From Nisaea sp. (lineage in GTDB: Bacteria > Pseudomonadota > Alphaproteobacteria > Thalassobaculales > Thalassobaculaceae), in the NCBI RefSeq assembly GCF_017640745.1, contig NZ_JAEPQA010000022.1:1-64000 (forward strand): 64,000 nt of DNA, given 5' to 3'. Below are positions 46,841 through 54,490 of the stretch, piece after piece. How positions within the stretch are numbered: the first letter of the stretch is position 1; every line of letters begins with the position of its first letter. The notes under the pieces were generated by a model. That model was not told where the DNA came from. It ran no database searches and was given only the letters and a program-made list of their open reading frames with translations. The position numbers were made by a program, and so were the translations under genes.

Positions 46841-48001
46841 TCAAACGACTCTGTTGACCTCTTCGATGAACTCGCGCACCTCGTCGCTGAGATTGTTCGC
46901 CTGAACCGAGAGCTCGGTCGCCGCTCCAAGGACCTGGGTGGCCGCGCTGCCGGTTTCCGAAGCCCCCTGGGAGACGGCCTCGATATTCTCCGAGACTTCC
47001 GTGGTGCCGGCCGAGGCCTGTTCGACATTCATTGCGATTTCCCGGGTCGCCGTGCCCTGTTCCTCGACCGCGGCGGCGACGGCGGAGGAGATCTCGTTGA
47101 TCTTCTGCACGGTGACGCCGACTTGGCGGATCTTCTCGACCGCGCCGAAGGTGGTGCTCTGGATTCCCTCGATCTTGCCGGCGATCTCGTCCGTCGCCTT
47201 CGTGGTCTGGCTGGCCAGGGTCTTGACCTCGTTGGCGACGACCGCGAACCCCTTGCCGGCTTCCCCGGCACGGGCGGCCTCGATGGTAGCATTGAGCGCG
47301 AGCAGGTTGGTCTGCGACGCGATGTCGTTGATCAGCTTGACCACGTCGCCGATCTCTTCGGTCGCACGTTTCAACTCGGAAATCTGCTCGTTGGCCGCGT
47401 CGGAGTCGGACGTAGCGGCCGAGGCGATCTCCGCCTGCTGGGCAACGAGACTGCTGATCTCCTGGATCGAGGCGGAGAGTTGCTCTGCGGCAGAAGCGAC
47501 CGTCTGCACGTTGGTGGAGGCTTCCTGGGACGCGGCGGCGACGCTGGCGGCACGCTGCGTCGTCGCCGACGCGGTTCCGGTCATCGCCTGGGCCGCTGCC
47601 TCGAGTTCGGTCGCGGCCGCTGCCACGGCGTCGACCACATTCTTCATCTTCCGGTCGAACTCGCCGGCAACCGCCTTGAAGTTGGCGACGCGTTCCTCGA
47701 TGGAGGCGGAGGCGTCGTTGATGGTGCCGCTCGCCTGGGCAAAGCTCCCCACCATGCCTTTCATTTGGATGCGGCGGAAGTATTTGTTCTTGCTGACATA
47801 TTCAAGAGATGCCTTCGATTCCCGTACATAGGCGTCCGAGCGGTCGATCATCTCGTTGATCGCGTTCAGAAGCTCCGCATGCTCGGAGCGTTTGTTGATG
47901 CCGATGATACGGGCGGAGAAATCGCCGTGTGCAACGGCTTTGCAAACCTTGAGCGCCTTGCTCAAATCGTCCGAACTCGTGCGGATGAAACCGAAAAGCA
48001 T
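46841..48001 (-). CDS. Soluble methyl-accepting chemotaxis protein
   Basis: A 386-residue MCP without transmembrane segments. The first ~100 residues contain a HAMP-like stretch ([11 protein letters not shown]), followed by the long coiled-coil signalling domain; the hairpin tip is [37 protein letters not shown] in the genome, quoted here only as [20 protein letters not shown]. It signals to CheA/CheW. The C-terminus lacks a CheR-docking pentapeptide. It starts 18 nt after the Aer-like PAS gene on the same strand, so the two probably act together as a split aerotaxis receptor. ATG 48001 is preferred over TTG 48013. Confidence 0.93.
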   Translation of the reverse strand: MLFGFIRTSSDDLSKALKVCKAVAHGDFSARIIGINKRSEHAELLNAINEMIDRSDAYVRESKASLEYVSKNKYFRRIQMKGMVGSFAQASGTINDASASIEERVANFKAVAGEFDRKMKNVVDAVAAAATELEAAAQAMTGTASATTQRAASVAAASQEASTNVQTVASAAEQLSASIQEISSLVAQQAEIASAATSDSDAANEQISELKRATEEIGDVVKLINDIASQTNLLALNATIEAARAGEAGKGFAVVANEVKTLASQTTKATDEIAGKIEGIQSTTFGAVEKIRQVGVTVQKINEISSAVAAAVEEQGTATREIAMNVEQASAGTTEVSENIEAVSQGASETGSAATQVLGAATELSVQANNLSDEVREFIEEVNRVV

Positions 48002-48019
48002 TTTTCTACTCAACTTCCG

Positions 48020-48580
48020 TCAGGCTGCGGTCTTGAAATGGCTGTCACGACCATTGGTCAGGGCAGCGATGAATTGGTCATAGTCGACACCCTGCTGCTC
48101 AAGCAGCCCTGTCAACATCAGGTAGCCGGCTTGGAGGCCCGCCTTGCGGTCATGATGCCGCTCCTCCTCCGCGAGGATTTTCGCGTAGAGCGGCTTGATG
48201 GTTCCGTCGATGATCTGACGGTCCGGAACACGGCGGTTCGAGTGATAGCCGTCGATTTTGCCGTCGGCGTCGAAACTCGGCGTCACATGCGCCAGGACCC
48301 AGTAATGATCGCCGTTCTTGGTGCGGTTTACGACATAGGCGAAGATCTCATGGCCACTCTGGATGGTGTCCCAGAGAAGCTTGAAGACCGAACGCGGCAT
48401 GTGCGGATGACGAATCATGGCGTGCGGTTGACCGAGGACTTCTTCCTCGGTGTAGTCTGCGATTTCGAGGAACACCCGGTTGGCATAGGTGATCCGGCCC
48501 TTCAGGTCGGTCTTGCTGACGATGATATCGTCCTCGTCGAAAAATCGCTCTTTTCCGGTGATTTGATTCGATTTGTTCAT
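48020..48580 (-). CDS. Aer-like PAS domain protein
   Basis: A 186-residue cytosolic protein with one PAS domain (about 15-130) of the Aer type: GQPHAMIRHPHMP, NRTKNGDHYWVLAHVTP and the HSNRRVPDR segment are the regions that bind FAD in aerotaxis receptors. The C-terminal 55 residues form a helical, charged tail. It probably senses redox state or oxygen and passes the signal to the MCP encoded immediately downstream. FAD binding is inferred from family resemblance. Confidence 0.88.
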   Translation of the reverse strand: MNKSNQITGKERFFDEDDIIVSKTDLKGRITYANRVFLEIADYTEEEVLGQPHAMIRHPHMPRSVFKLLWDTIQSGHEIFAYVVNRTKNGDHYWVLAHVTPSFDADGKIDGYHSNRRVPDRQIIDGTIKPLYAKILAEEERHHDRKAGLQAGYLMLTGLLEQQGVDYDQFIAALTNGRDSHFKTAA

Positions 48581-48670
48581 AGTTACTTTACCCTATTGCG
48601 TCACGAATGTGTCGGAGCCTGCGGGCCCCCGGAAGCAAGAGACCGGGGCGCTACTCGGATCGATCAACGA

Positions 48671-48698
48671 GGGTGACTATGATGGATACAAGTCACCC
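48671..48698. promoter_or_regulatory. Inverted repeat in the divergent PAS / regulator region
   Basis: Perfect 8-bp arms GGGTGACT (48671-48678) and AGTCACCC (48691-48698) with a 12-nt spacer lie in the 253-nt gap between the PAS gene and the OmpR-type regulator. It may be an operator; no cognate protein can be named. Confidence 0.4.
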
Positions 48699-48732
48699 GG
48701 GTATGATCGAAGGGTGAAGAAATGTGTTGAAT

Positions 48733-48748
48733 TGTAACCGGATGTAAC
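48733..48748 (+). promoter_or_regulatory. Direct repeat TGTAAC, candidate OmpR-family site
   Basis: TGTAAC at 48733-48738 and again at 48743-48748, spaced exactly 10 bp, about 85 nt before the regulator gene. OmpR/PhoB-type proteins bind such direct half-sites on one face of the helix, so this may be an autoregulatory site. Confidence 0.4.
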
Positions 48749-48833
48749 TTTTTGATCGTGCGTCTGGAAATGGCCATTCTGAAGTATTGGGCCGTGACAG
48801 GTTTGCCGAGTCAGAGTTTTTGGAAGCAAATAG

Positions 48834-49571
48834 GTGAATTTGCCTGAGACAAGACAGATTCTCGTTGTCGATGACGATCCCGACATGCGGACAACCTTGC
48901 GTGCGATCTTCGAGAGAGAATCCTACCGCGTGGTTGATGTAGCCACCGGGACGGAGATGCATGAAGAGCTTTCACGTGGGCGGACCGACCTCGTGGTCCT
49001 GGACCTGATGCTGGATTACGAGAATGGGCTTTCGCTCGCGAAGGAAATCCGTGAGGTATCCGATATCCCGATCATGATCGTGACGGGCAAGGACGACGTG
49101 ATCGAGAAGATCGTAGGGCTGGAGATTGGCGCGGACGACTACGTGACCAAGCCGTTCCACCCACGCGAGCTGACGGCTCGGGTCCGCAGCCTTCTGCGTC
49201 GTTGCGTTAAGGAGGAGGAGGACCTCGCGAACGATTCTGCGAGCGCCGGCAGCAGCATCGCGAAGTTTGACGGCTGGTCCTTCAACCTTGATAGCGGCGA
49301 ACTCCTTAGTAACTCCGGTGAAAGCGTCGTACTGACCTCGCTGGAAGCGAAGTTCCTCGAGATCTTTGTGAAGAATTCCGGCCAGAACCTGACCCGCGAT
49401 AGGATCATGACCCTGGTGTCTGACCGTGACTGGAACCCGTTTGACCGGAGCATCGACGTCACGATCGCGAAACTCCGAAAGAAGCTCGGCGACGACGTTA
49501 AGAACCCACACTACATCCGGACGCAGCGGGGTATTGGCTACCGCTTCATCGCCCGGACAATTTGGAATTGA
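48834..49571 (+). CDS. OmpR-family response regulator
   Basis: A 245-residue DNA-binding regulator. The receiver (about 8-122) has VVDDDPDM, phospho-acceptor Asp in VVLDLMLDYENG and Lys in DDYVTKPFHPREL. The winged-helix domain (150-242) ends LGDDVKNPHYIRTQRGIGYRF (quoted in part: RTQRGIGYRF). It starts with GTG at 48834 after TGGAAG; TTG 48840 is possible. No kinase is on the same strand; the frameshifted kinase at 49852-51357 or the intact hybrid kinases are candidate partners. Confidence 0.93.
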   Translation: MNLPETRQILVVDDDPDMRTTLRAIFERESYRVVDVATGTEMHEELSRGRTDLVVLDLMLDYENGLSLAKEIREVSDIPIMIVTGKDDVIEKIVGLEIGADDYVTKPFHPRELTARVRSLLRRCVKEEEDLANDSASAGSSIAKFDGWSFNLDSGELLSNSGESVVLTSLEAKFLEIFVKNSGQNLTRDRIMTLVSDRDWNPFDRSIDVTIAKLRKKLGDDVKNPHYIRTQRGIGYRFIARTIWN

Positions 49572-49591
49572 GGTAGGGAGAAGCAAATACC

Positions 49592-49762
49592 TCATTTAAT
49601 GGAAAAAGTTTTTTTCGATCCTGCTTTTCGACCCGCCATCGAATTCTGTCCTTGGACAAGGTGAATTCGATCCTCGTTCTTGAACCATTCGCCGGGAAGG
49701 CGCTTGGATAACTGTTCGCCATCTTTGGTGGGGATACCGTCGTAACGCTCGGAGACGGCCAT
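49592..49762 (-). CDS. Possible small ORF of 56 residues (weak)
   Basis: An open frame begins MAVSERYDGIPTKDGEQL and ends in a Lys-rich tail. Its ATG follows an AGAGG sequence by about eight bases, but that sequence is itself part of the truncated receiver remnant. I do not recognise the product. It may be chance, or the remains of the gene that replaced the rest of the receiver. Confidence 0.25.
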   Translation of the reverse strand: MAVSERYDGIPTKDGEQLSKRLPGEWFKNEDRIHLVQGQNSMAGRKAGSKKTFSIK

Positions 49763-49763
49763 T

Positions 49764-49880
49764 CACCGCCTCTTCGCCGCTTGACGCCGACAAGACTCGG
49801 TAGCCTAGGTCTCTAAGATGAGCACAAGCAAGGTCGACGAGGTCCGCCTCATCATCCACGACGAGTACGGTCTCCGATCC
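49764..49880 (-). pseudogene. Truncated receiver domain fragment, frameshifted from the upstream kinase
   Basis: Read in the frame shifted by one base from the kinase gene, the sequence gives GSETVLVVDDEADLVDLA followed by HLRDLGYRVLSASSGEEA, the first ~38 residues of a receiver as found at the end of hybrid kinases. The shift falls at a run of six G (49883-49888). The acceptor Asp and all later receiver elements are missing. Confidence 0.8.
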
Positions 49881-51357
49881 GCGGGGGGAGTTCTTCTACG
49901 CCTGAAATCGGCATCATGCCAGAGCTGGCTCCGGTAGCTCGTGGAAGGTAGATATTGAACGTCACGCCGCGGTCTTCTTCCGAATTGATACTCATCAGGC
50001 CGCCAGAGCGCTGGACAAAGCCGTAGACCATCGTCAGTCCAAGTCCGGTGCCTCCGGTCTTAGATTTCGTGGTGAAGAACGGCTCGAGGATCCGGTCCTG
50101 CAGGTCCTTGGGAATCCCGGTCCCGGTGTCCGTGACGGATAGCAGAACGAAATCTCCGGTCCTCGCCTGCGGGTGCAGCCTGACATACTCTTCGTCAAGG
50201 ACCCTATTGCTCGTCTCGAACAACAGGACTCCGCCTCTCGGCATCGCATCGAAGGCATTAAGTGCCAGATTGATCATGGAATCCTGCATATCGCCGCGAT
50301 TGACAGTAACCGGCCATAGATCGTCGGCAAGATTTTGGCGGATGTCATAGGTCGCCGTCAGCGCTCGGGGCAACAGCTGCATCACATCACGGACAATGTC
50401 ATTGACCGACAGATCCTCGACGCTGGTCTGGCCCCGGCGCGCAAAGGAAAGCAGCTTCCGTGTCAGATCAGCACCGCGATCGATCGCCCGATTTGCAATA
50501 TCGACATGCTTCAGAGCCGCCTGGTCGTCAAAGTAGAATTTCTGGAGCAGATCGAAGTTTCCCTTGATGATAGCGAGCAGGTTGTTGAAATCGTGGGCAA
50601 TGCTCCCCGCCAGCTGACCGATCGCTTCCATCTTCTGCACACGGCGCAATTGACTCTCGAATTCGGCGCGTTCCGAGAGGGTTCGGTTTATGTTGCCGAT
50701 CAGCTCACCAAACTCGTCATCGGCGTGGTTTGGCGGAACCCTGAGTGGCTTCGGGATCCCGCTGGTGTCCGAAAGCGCGGCGAAATTGCGGCTAAGCCTG
50801 ATGAGCGGCGTACCGATGAACCAGTTGAATGCAAACAGCGAGGCGAGCGCCAGGATGATATTTCGGGCCACTTCGAAAGTGAGGATATTGATGGCACGGA
50901 ACAGAATTTCTTCGCCGAGCAGCTGCCGGTCGATGGTCAGGGTTAGAATGCCGACATTCTGGTCGAGAAACCTGGATTTCAGCGCAACCGTGAAAGAATC
51001 CATATCTGAGTAAATGTACCGGTAGATAGGGTGGACCTCCGTTACCCCGTTCTGGCGCAAGGTTTCCGCGAGAACGTCTCCCCGGTCATCCAGAATCGTG
51101 ACGGACAATATCGAAGGGAACGCCATCGCGCCGGAGAGAATCTCTGTGGCGGACTGCTCGCTCATTTCGTACGCAGCCTGGGAAGCCAGCGGCGTAAGCG
51201 CCTCGATCAGCATGTTGATCGAGGTGGATTGCTGCTCTTTCTGGTGAATGACGTCGAGCACGATCTGGAAAAGACCAAAGATCAGGCCGATCCCTATGGA
51301 CAGGGACAGGATAATTTTGGTCAACTTTGCGCTAATATACGAAGTTTTCTTACTCAA
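49852..51357 (-). CDS. Membrane sensor histidine kinase (damaged hybrid kinase)
   Basis: A 501-residue kinase: TM1 about 12-35, a periplasmic sensor part (36-160), TM2 about 163-182, HAMP-like linker (183-235), HisKA with H255 in GSIAHDFNNLLA, and an ATPase domain (N-box NLALNAFDAMPRGG, DTGTGIPK, GTGLGLTMVYG). The kinase core is intact, but the frame ends in an odd tail (PRIGDRTRRG) because of a one-base shift that cuts off a C-terminal receiver. The start is uncertain; TTG 51357 is preceded by GAGGA. It lies 17 nt downstream of a truncated binding-protein gene, suggesting an original ligand-binding-protein/kinase operon. Confidence 0.85.
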   Translation of the reverse strand: MSKKTSYISAKLTKIILSLSIGIGLIFGLFQIVLDVIHQKEQQSTSINMLIEALTPLASQAAYEMSEQSATEILSGAMAFPSILSVTILDDRGDVLAETLRQNGVTEVHPIYRYIYSDMDSFTVALKSRFLDQNVGILTLTIDRQLLGEEILFRAINILTFEVARNIILALASLFAFNWFIGTPLIRLSRNFAALSDTSGIPKPLRVPPNHADDEFGELIGNINRTLSERAEFESQLRRVQKMEAIGQLAGSIAHDFNNLLAIIKGNFDLLQKFYFDDQAALKHVDIANRAIDRGADLTRKLLSFARRGQTSVEDLSVNDIVRDVMQLLPRALTATYDIRQNLADDLWPVTVNRGDMQDSMINLALNAFDAMPRGGVLLFETSNRVLDEEYVRLHPQARTGDFVLLSVTDTGTGIPKDLQDRILEPFFTTKSKTGGTGLGLTMVYGFVQRSGGLMSINSEEDRGVTFNIYLPRATGASSGMMPISGVEELPPRIGDRTRRG

Positions 51358-51374
51358 CTGACTGGGTCCTCGAT

Positions 51375-51989
51375 CTAGCGCTGGGCCAACGGCAGCCCGT
51401 ATCGGTCAGCTATCGCCCGGAATTCGGATGTCGAGCGCAGCGTTCTGATGGCCGCGTCAGCCTGGTTTAGGAAGAGACGGGTTCCAAGACCCGGATGACA
51501 GACGAACCTGATGTCGCTTGCTCTCATTATATAGGGAGAAACGACTATGGCATCCGGATCAAAAGCCAGCGCCGCGATCGTGGCATAGATATCGAGCTCC
51601 CAGGCGGTGATCGCGTCGAGGCGGCCGCGATATAGCATCTCGACTTTCGTCGTCTGCGACGACAGCGGCACGATGACGGCTGAAACCGACTCGAGTTCCG
51701 GGATAATGCTGGACCCGTTGAGTATACCGACGGTTCGACCGTTCAGATCCTCTAGGCCCTCGGTGCCTACCTTGCCCTTTAGCGTATAAACCCGTTGCGT
51801 GCTCGTCAGGACATTCAGGCTTTGAAGAAGTCCTTCAGACCTCACCCCAAATTTATGCAGTAACGGCAGATCGAGCGCCCAAATGCAGTCGGCACGGCCC
51901 TCATCGAAATCTCTAAGCGCACGTCTCAGTGGATCGATTTGGAAAGCGAAATTAGTACCCGAGAGTTTGAGGATGGTCTCCGCCAAGTC
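51375..51989 (-). pseudogene. 5'-truncated periplasmic solute-binding protein (SBP family 3-like)
   Basis: About 204 residues of the C-terminal two thirds of an amino-acid-type binding protein: the hinge region RALRDFDEGRADCIWA, EDLNGRTVGILNGSS, the segment KVEMLYRGRLDAITAWE and the end FRAIADRYGLPLAQR. The signal peptide and first lobe are missing. A stop lies directly upstream in frame (51990-51992), and the homologous part ends within about ten bases of the tRNA fragment at 51999. The only start available is a TTG. It was probably the sensory partner of the adjacent kinase. Confidence 0.75.
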
Positions 51990-51998
51990 TTAATAAAA

Positions 51999-52043
51999 CT
52001 CATAACCTGAAGGTCGCAGATTCAAATCCTGCCCCCGCAACCA
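51999..52043 (+). other. 3' fragment of initiator tRNA-fMet gene, probable attachment/recombination site
   Basis: 45 bases match the 3' half of an alphaproteobacterial initiator tRNA: anticodon loop CTCATAA (51999-52005), 3' anticodon stem CCTGA, variable loop AGGTC, T arm with loop TTCAAAT, acceptor strand CCCCGCA, discriminator A and CCA. The 5' half is absent. The T stem carries one mismatch (A at 52020 where G is expected). Integrative elements often use tRNA 3' ends as attB and leave such a copy at one end. Confidence 0.8.
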
Positions 52044-52051
52044 GCATTATC

Positions 52052-52084
52052 AAGGCCTTAGCGCAAAACTCGCTAAGGCCTTTT
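52052..52084 (+). terminator. Terminator hairpin after the tRNA fragment
   Basis: Perfect 12-bp stem AAGGCCTTAGCG (52052-52063) with CGCTAAGGCCTT (52071-52082), loop CAAAACT, then TT. It probably served the original tRNA gene and marks native flanking DNA on this side of the junction. Confidence 0.75.
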
Positions 52085-52112
52085 CCATGTCCGGAAGCAG
52101 GGTGGAAGACCT

Positions 52113-52301
52113 TCAGCTAGATCCAACGCTGTGCCGGCGAGCCAGATGGATCGCCGCCAGGTAGCCGAAGACGAGCGCCGGGCCGAGGGTGATACCGGGG
52201 CCGGGATAGCAGCCGGCCATGACCGAGTTCAGGTCGTTGCCGCAGGCATAGAGGCCCGGAACCGGGCGGCCGTCCATGTCCAGGGGATCCGTGATTTTTC
52301 G
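52113..52301 (-). pseudogene. C-terminal remnant of an FAD-dependent dehydrogenase
   Basis: The frame reads DPLDMDGRPVPGLYACGNDL, continues NSVMAGCYPGPGITLGPALV and ends GYLAAIHLARRHSVGSS before a stop at 52113. This is the final FAD-binding segment of fumarate-reductase/ketosteroid-dehydrogenase-like flavoproteins. Nothing upstream in this frame continues the protein (a stop is met shortly after 52301), so only about 60 of some 500 residues remain. It abuts the CoA-transferase gene. Confidence 0.75.
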
Positions 52302-52316
52302 GCAATGTCCAGCCGA

Positions 52317-53525
52317 TCAAACAACACCTTCATCTTTCAGAATCCGCAGTTCGGCGACGGAAAGCCCCATTTCGCTGCAGAATACATCCTCGTTGTGCTG
52401 TCCTTTTCGCGCCCCCGCATGACGAATGCTTCCGGGCGTCGCCGACATGTAAGGGAAGGCGTTGGTCATACGGACCGTACCGAGATCTTCATCCTCGACC
52501 TCGACGATATCGCCGCGTGCCTGATAGTGCGGGTCTTCGAAGATCTGGTCGATGGTGTAGGCCGGCCCGATGGCGGCCTCGACCCTTTCGAACTCGTTCA
52601 GCACCGTATCGAGGTCGTGCCCGGCGATCCAGGACGCGACAATTCCATCCACTTCGTCGATATGCTCGACACGGCCTTGCGGCGTCTGGAAGCGCGGGTC
52701 TTCGGCGATCTCCGGCCCGCCGCATAGCGTCAGCACCCGTTTGACGATATTGGGGGCGTTGGTGGAAACCGCGACCCAGTGGCCGTCCCTGGTCTGGTAG
52801 GTATTGCGCGGCGCGTTGTTCTTGGAGCGATTTCCGTAACGTCGCTGCACGACACCAAGTTGGTCGAACTGTAGCGGCTGGGGGCCCATGACCTGGAACA
52901 GCGGCTCGTAGATCGAGAGGTCAATGTATTGCCCCTCTCCGGTCTGATGCGCGTCGCGGTGATAGAGCGCGAACATCGCGGCGAAGGTGCCGTATGCGGC
53001 TGCGATCCCATCGGCGAGACCGAAGTTCGGCAACGTGGGCGGGCCGTCCGGCGTCCCGGTGAGCGCGGCAAAACCGGAAAATGCTTCGGCGATGGTGCCG
53101 AAGCCCGGCCGGTTCTTGTAGGGACCGGTCTGCCCGTAGCCAGTCACCCGTACCATGACGAGGCGTGGATTGATTGCCTTCAGATCCTCCCAGCCGAGCC
53201 CCCATTTCTCCATCGTGCCGGTGCGGAAGTTCTCGATAAGGACGTCCGTTGTCTCGATCATCTTCCTGAACAGGATCTGGCCCTTCTCGGACCCGAGGTT
53301 GAGGGTCACGCAGCGCTTGTTACGGTTCGCCATCTTGAACCAGAGGCCGACCCCCGCCTTTTGATGTCCCGTCGCGCGCAGCACGTCGCCGCGCGGGTGC
53401 TCGACCTTGATCACGTCGGCGCCGAAGTCTCCCATGATCATACCGATGGTCGGCCCGGCAATGACCGTCGCGGCATCGATGACGCGCAGGCCCTGAAGCG
53501 GGCCGGCTCCCTGGCCGTCGGTCAT
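52317..53525 (-). CDS. Family III CoA-transferase (CaiB/BaiF)
   Basis: A 402-residue CoA-transferase that moves CoA between carboxylic acids in the cytoplasm. The N-terminal Rossmann part shows LRVIDAATVIAGPTIGMIMGDFGADVIKVE (key blocks DFGADVIKVEHP and NRNKRCVTLNL), and the catalytic Asp region is in YGNRSKNNAPRNTYQT / LIENFRTGTMEKWGLG. Its start overlaps the stop of the dioxygenase gene (ATGA). With the dioxygenase and CitE-like lyase it forms an operon read from 55381 down. Substrate unknown. Confidence 0.92.
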   Translation of the reverse strand: MTDGQGAGPLQGLRVIDAATVIAGPTIGMIMGDFGADVIKVEHPRGDVLRATGHQKAGVGLWFKMANRNKRCVTLNLGSEKGQILFRKMIETTDVLIENFRTGTMEKWGLGWEDLKAINPRLVMVRVTGYGQTGPYKNRPGFGTIAEAFSGFAALTGTPDGPPTLPNFGLADGIAAAYGTFAAMFALYHRDAHQTGEGQYIDLSIYEPLFQVMGPQPLQFDQLGVVQRRYGNRSKNNAPRNTYQTRDGHWVAVSTNAPNIVKRVLTLCGGPEIAEDPRFQTPQGRVEHIDEVDGIVASWIAGHDLDTVLNEFERVEAAIGPAYTIDQIFEDPHYQARGDIVEVEDEDLGTVRMTNAFPYMSATPGSIRHAGARKGQHNEDVFCSEMGLSVAELRILKDEGVV

Positions 53526-54424
53526 TCCGCGGCGCCTCGCGCCAAATCTGGTTCCGGAACCGCGAAGTCGTCGGGGCGCAGGAAGATCGTGGTGCGCCGG
53601 GCGAAGCGCGGCTTTGTGGCGTCGAACTGCTCGCGGCGGTGCCAGACGCGGGCATTGTCCCACATCACCACATCGCCGTTGCGCCAGTTGTGGCTGTAAA
53701 TGAGTTCGTCCTGCTGCAACATGAACTGATAGACGGTGTCGATCAGTTCCTTGCTCTCTTGCTCGCTTACGCCCTCAATGCGGAGCGTCTTGTTCGGATC
53801 GAGGTAGAATGACTTCTGGCCCGTCGCCGGGTTCTCGAGGACGATGTCGTGCGTCGCCGGCGGCGTCTTCTCGTTGATCTTCTTCATGGCCTCAGGGTCC
53901 TTGCCGAGATCGCGCTGGGTTGTCGATTCCGCCTTGAGGCCGTATTTCGCCGTCGCGCGACGGCCTTCCAGCTGCTTGCGGAGGTTGTCCGGCATGCGCT
54001 CCAGTCCGAGACTGGTGTTGCAGAACGATGTCTGGCCTTCACCCTCGGGCATCTCGACGGCGTAGAACACGGAACCGCTGGCCGGGCGCTGGCGGTAGAT
54101 CTGGTCATGGTGCCAATAGATCTCCTGCGTGCCGAGACCGCCGAGCGGCGTACCGTCTGGGCGCCTCAGCGCCGTGATGTAGATAATCTCCGGATGCTGC
54201 GGTGAAATCATGTCGTCGCGCACCAGGATGTCCAACTCGCCGAAGCGCTTGGAGTACTCGACCTGCTGGCGCTCGCTGAAGCTCTGTCGCCGGAACAGCA
54301 GCACCGGGTCCTGTTGCCAGAGCTTGTAGATTTCATCGAACGTCGCATCGTCGAGATCGGAAAGGTCGACGTCGAGCACTTCCTGGCCGAAGGTGTCCGT
54401 GAGAGGGCGTGTCTTGAGCGGCAT
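53522..54424 (-). CDS. TauD/TfdA-family 2-oxoglutarate-dependent dioxygenase
   Basis: A 300-residue non-heme Fe(II) dioxygenase. Iron ligands are H105 and D107 in YWHHDQIYR and a distal His in MWDNARVWHRREQF; the 2-oxoglutarate-binding Arg is in the C-terminal RFARRTTIFL. Family members hydroxylate small acids such as taurine, aryloxyacetates or carnitine-like compounds. The operon with a CoA-transferase and a lyase suggests oxygenation of an organic acid that is then activated and cleaved. Start 54424 is chosen because the upstream in-frame residues are not family-like. Confidence 0.92.
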   Translation of the reverse strand: MPLKTRPLTDTFGQEVLDVDLSDLDDATFDEIYKLWQQDPVLLFRRQSFSERQQVEYSKRFGELDILVRDDMISPQHPEIIYITALRRPDGTPLGGLGTQEIYWHHDQIYRQRPASGSVFYAVEMPEGEGQTSFCNTSLGLERMPDNLRKQLEGRRATAKYGLKAESTTQRDLGKDPEAMKKINEKTPPATHDIVLENPATGQKSFYLDPNKTLRIEGVSEQESKELIDTVYQFMLQQDELIYSHNWRNGDVVMWDNARVWHRREQFDATKPRFARRTTIFLRPDDFAVPEPDLARGAAE

Positions 54425-54490
54425 AGGCGTTTCCTTGTTATCGCTGGAGATGAGAGGCATGAATGGTCGCGTGGGGGCGCTGAAGGAGCG

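Noticed and set aside
52117-52320. 67-residue minus-strand open frame with many Pro, Gly and Arg residues
   Set aside because: It is the wrong frame of the flavoprotein remnant; the adjacent frame gives clear FAD-dehydrogenase sequence.
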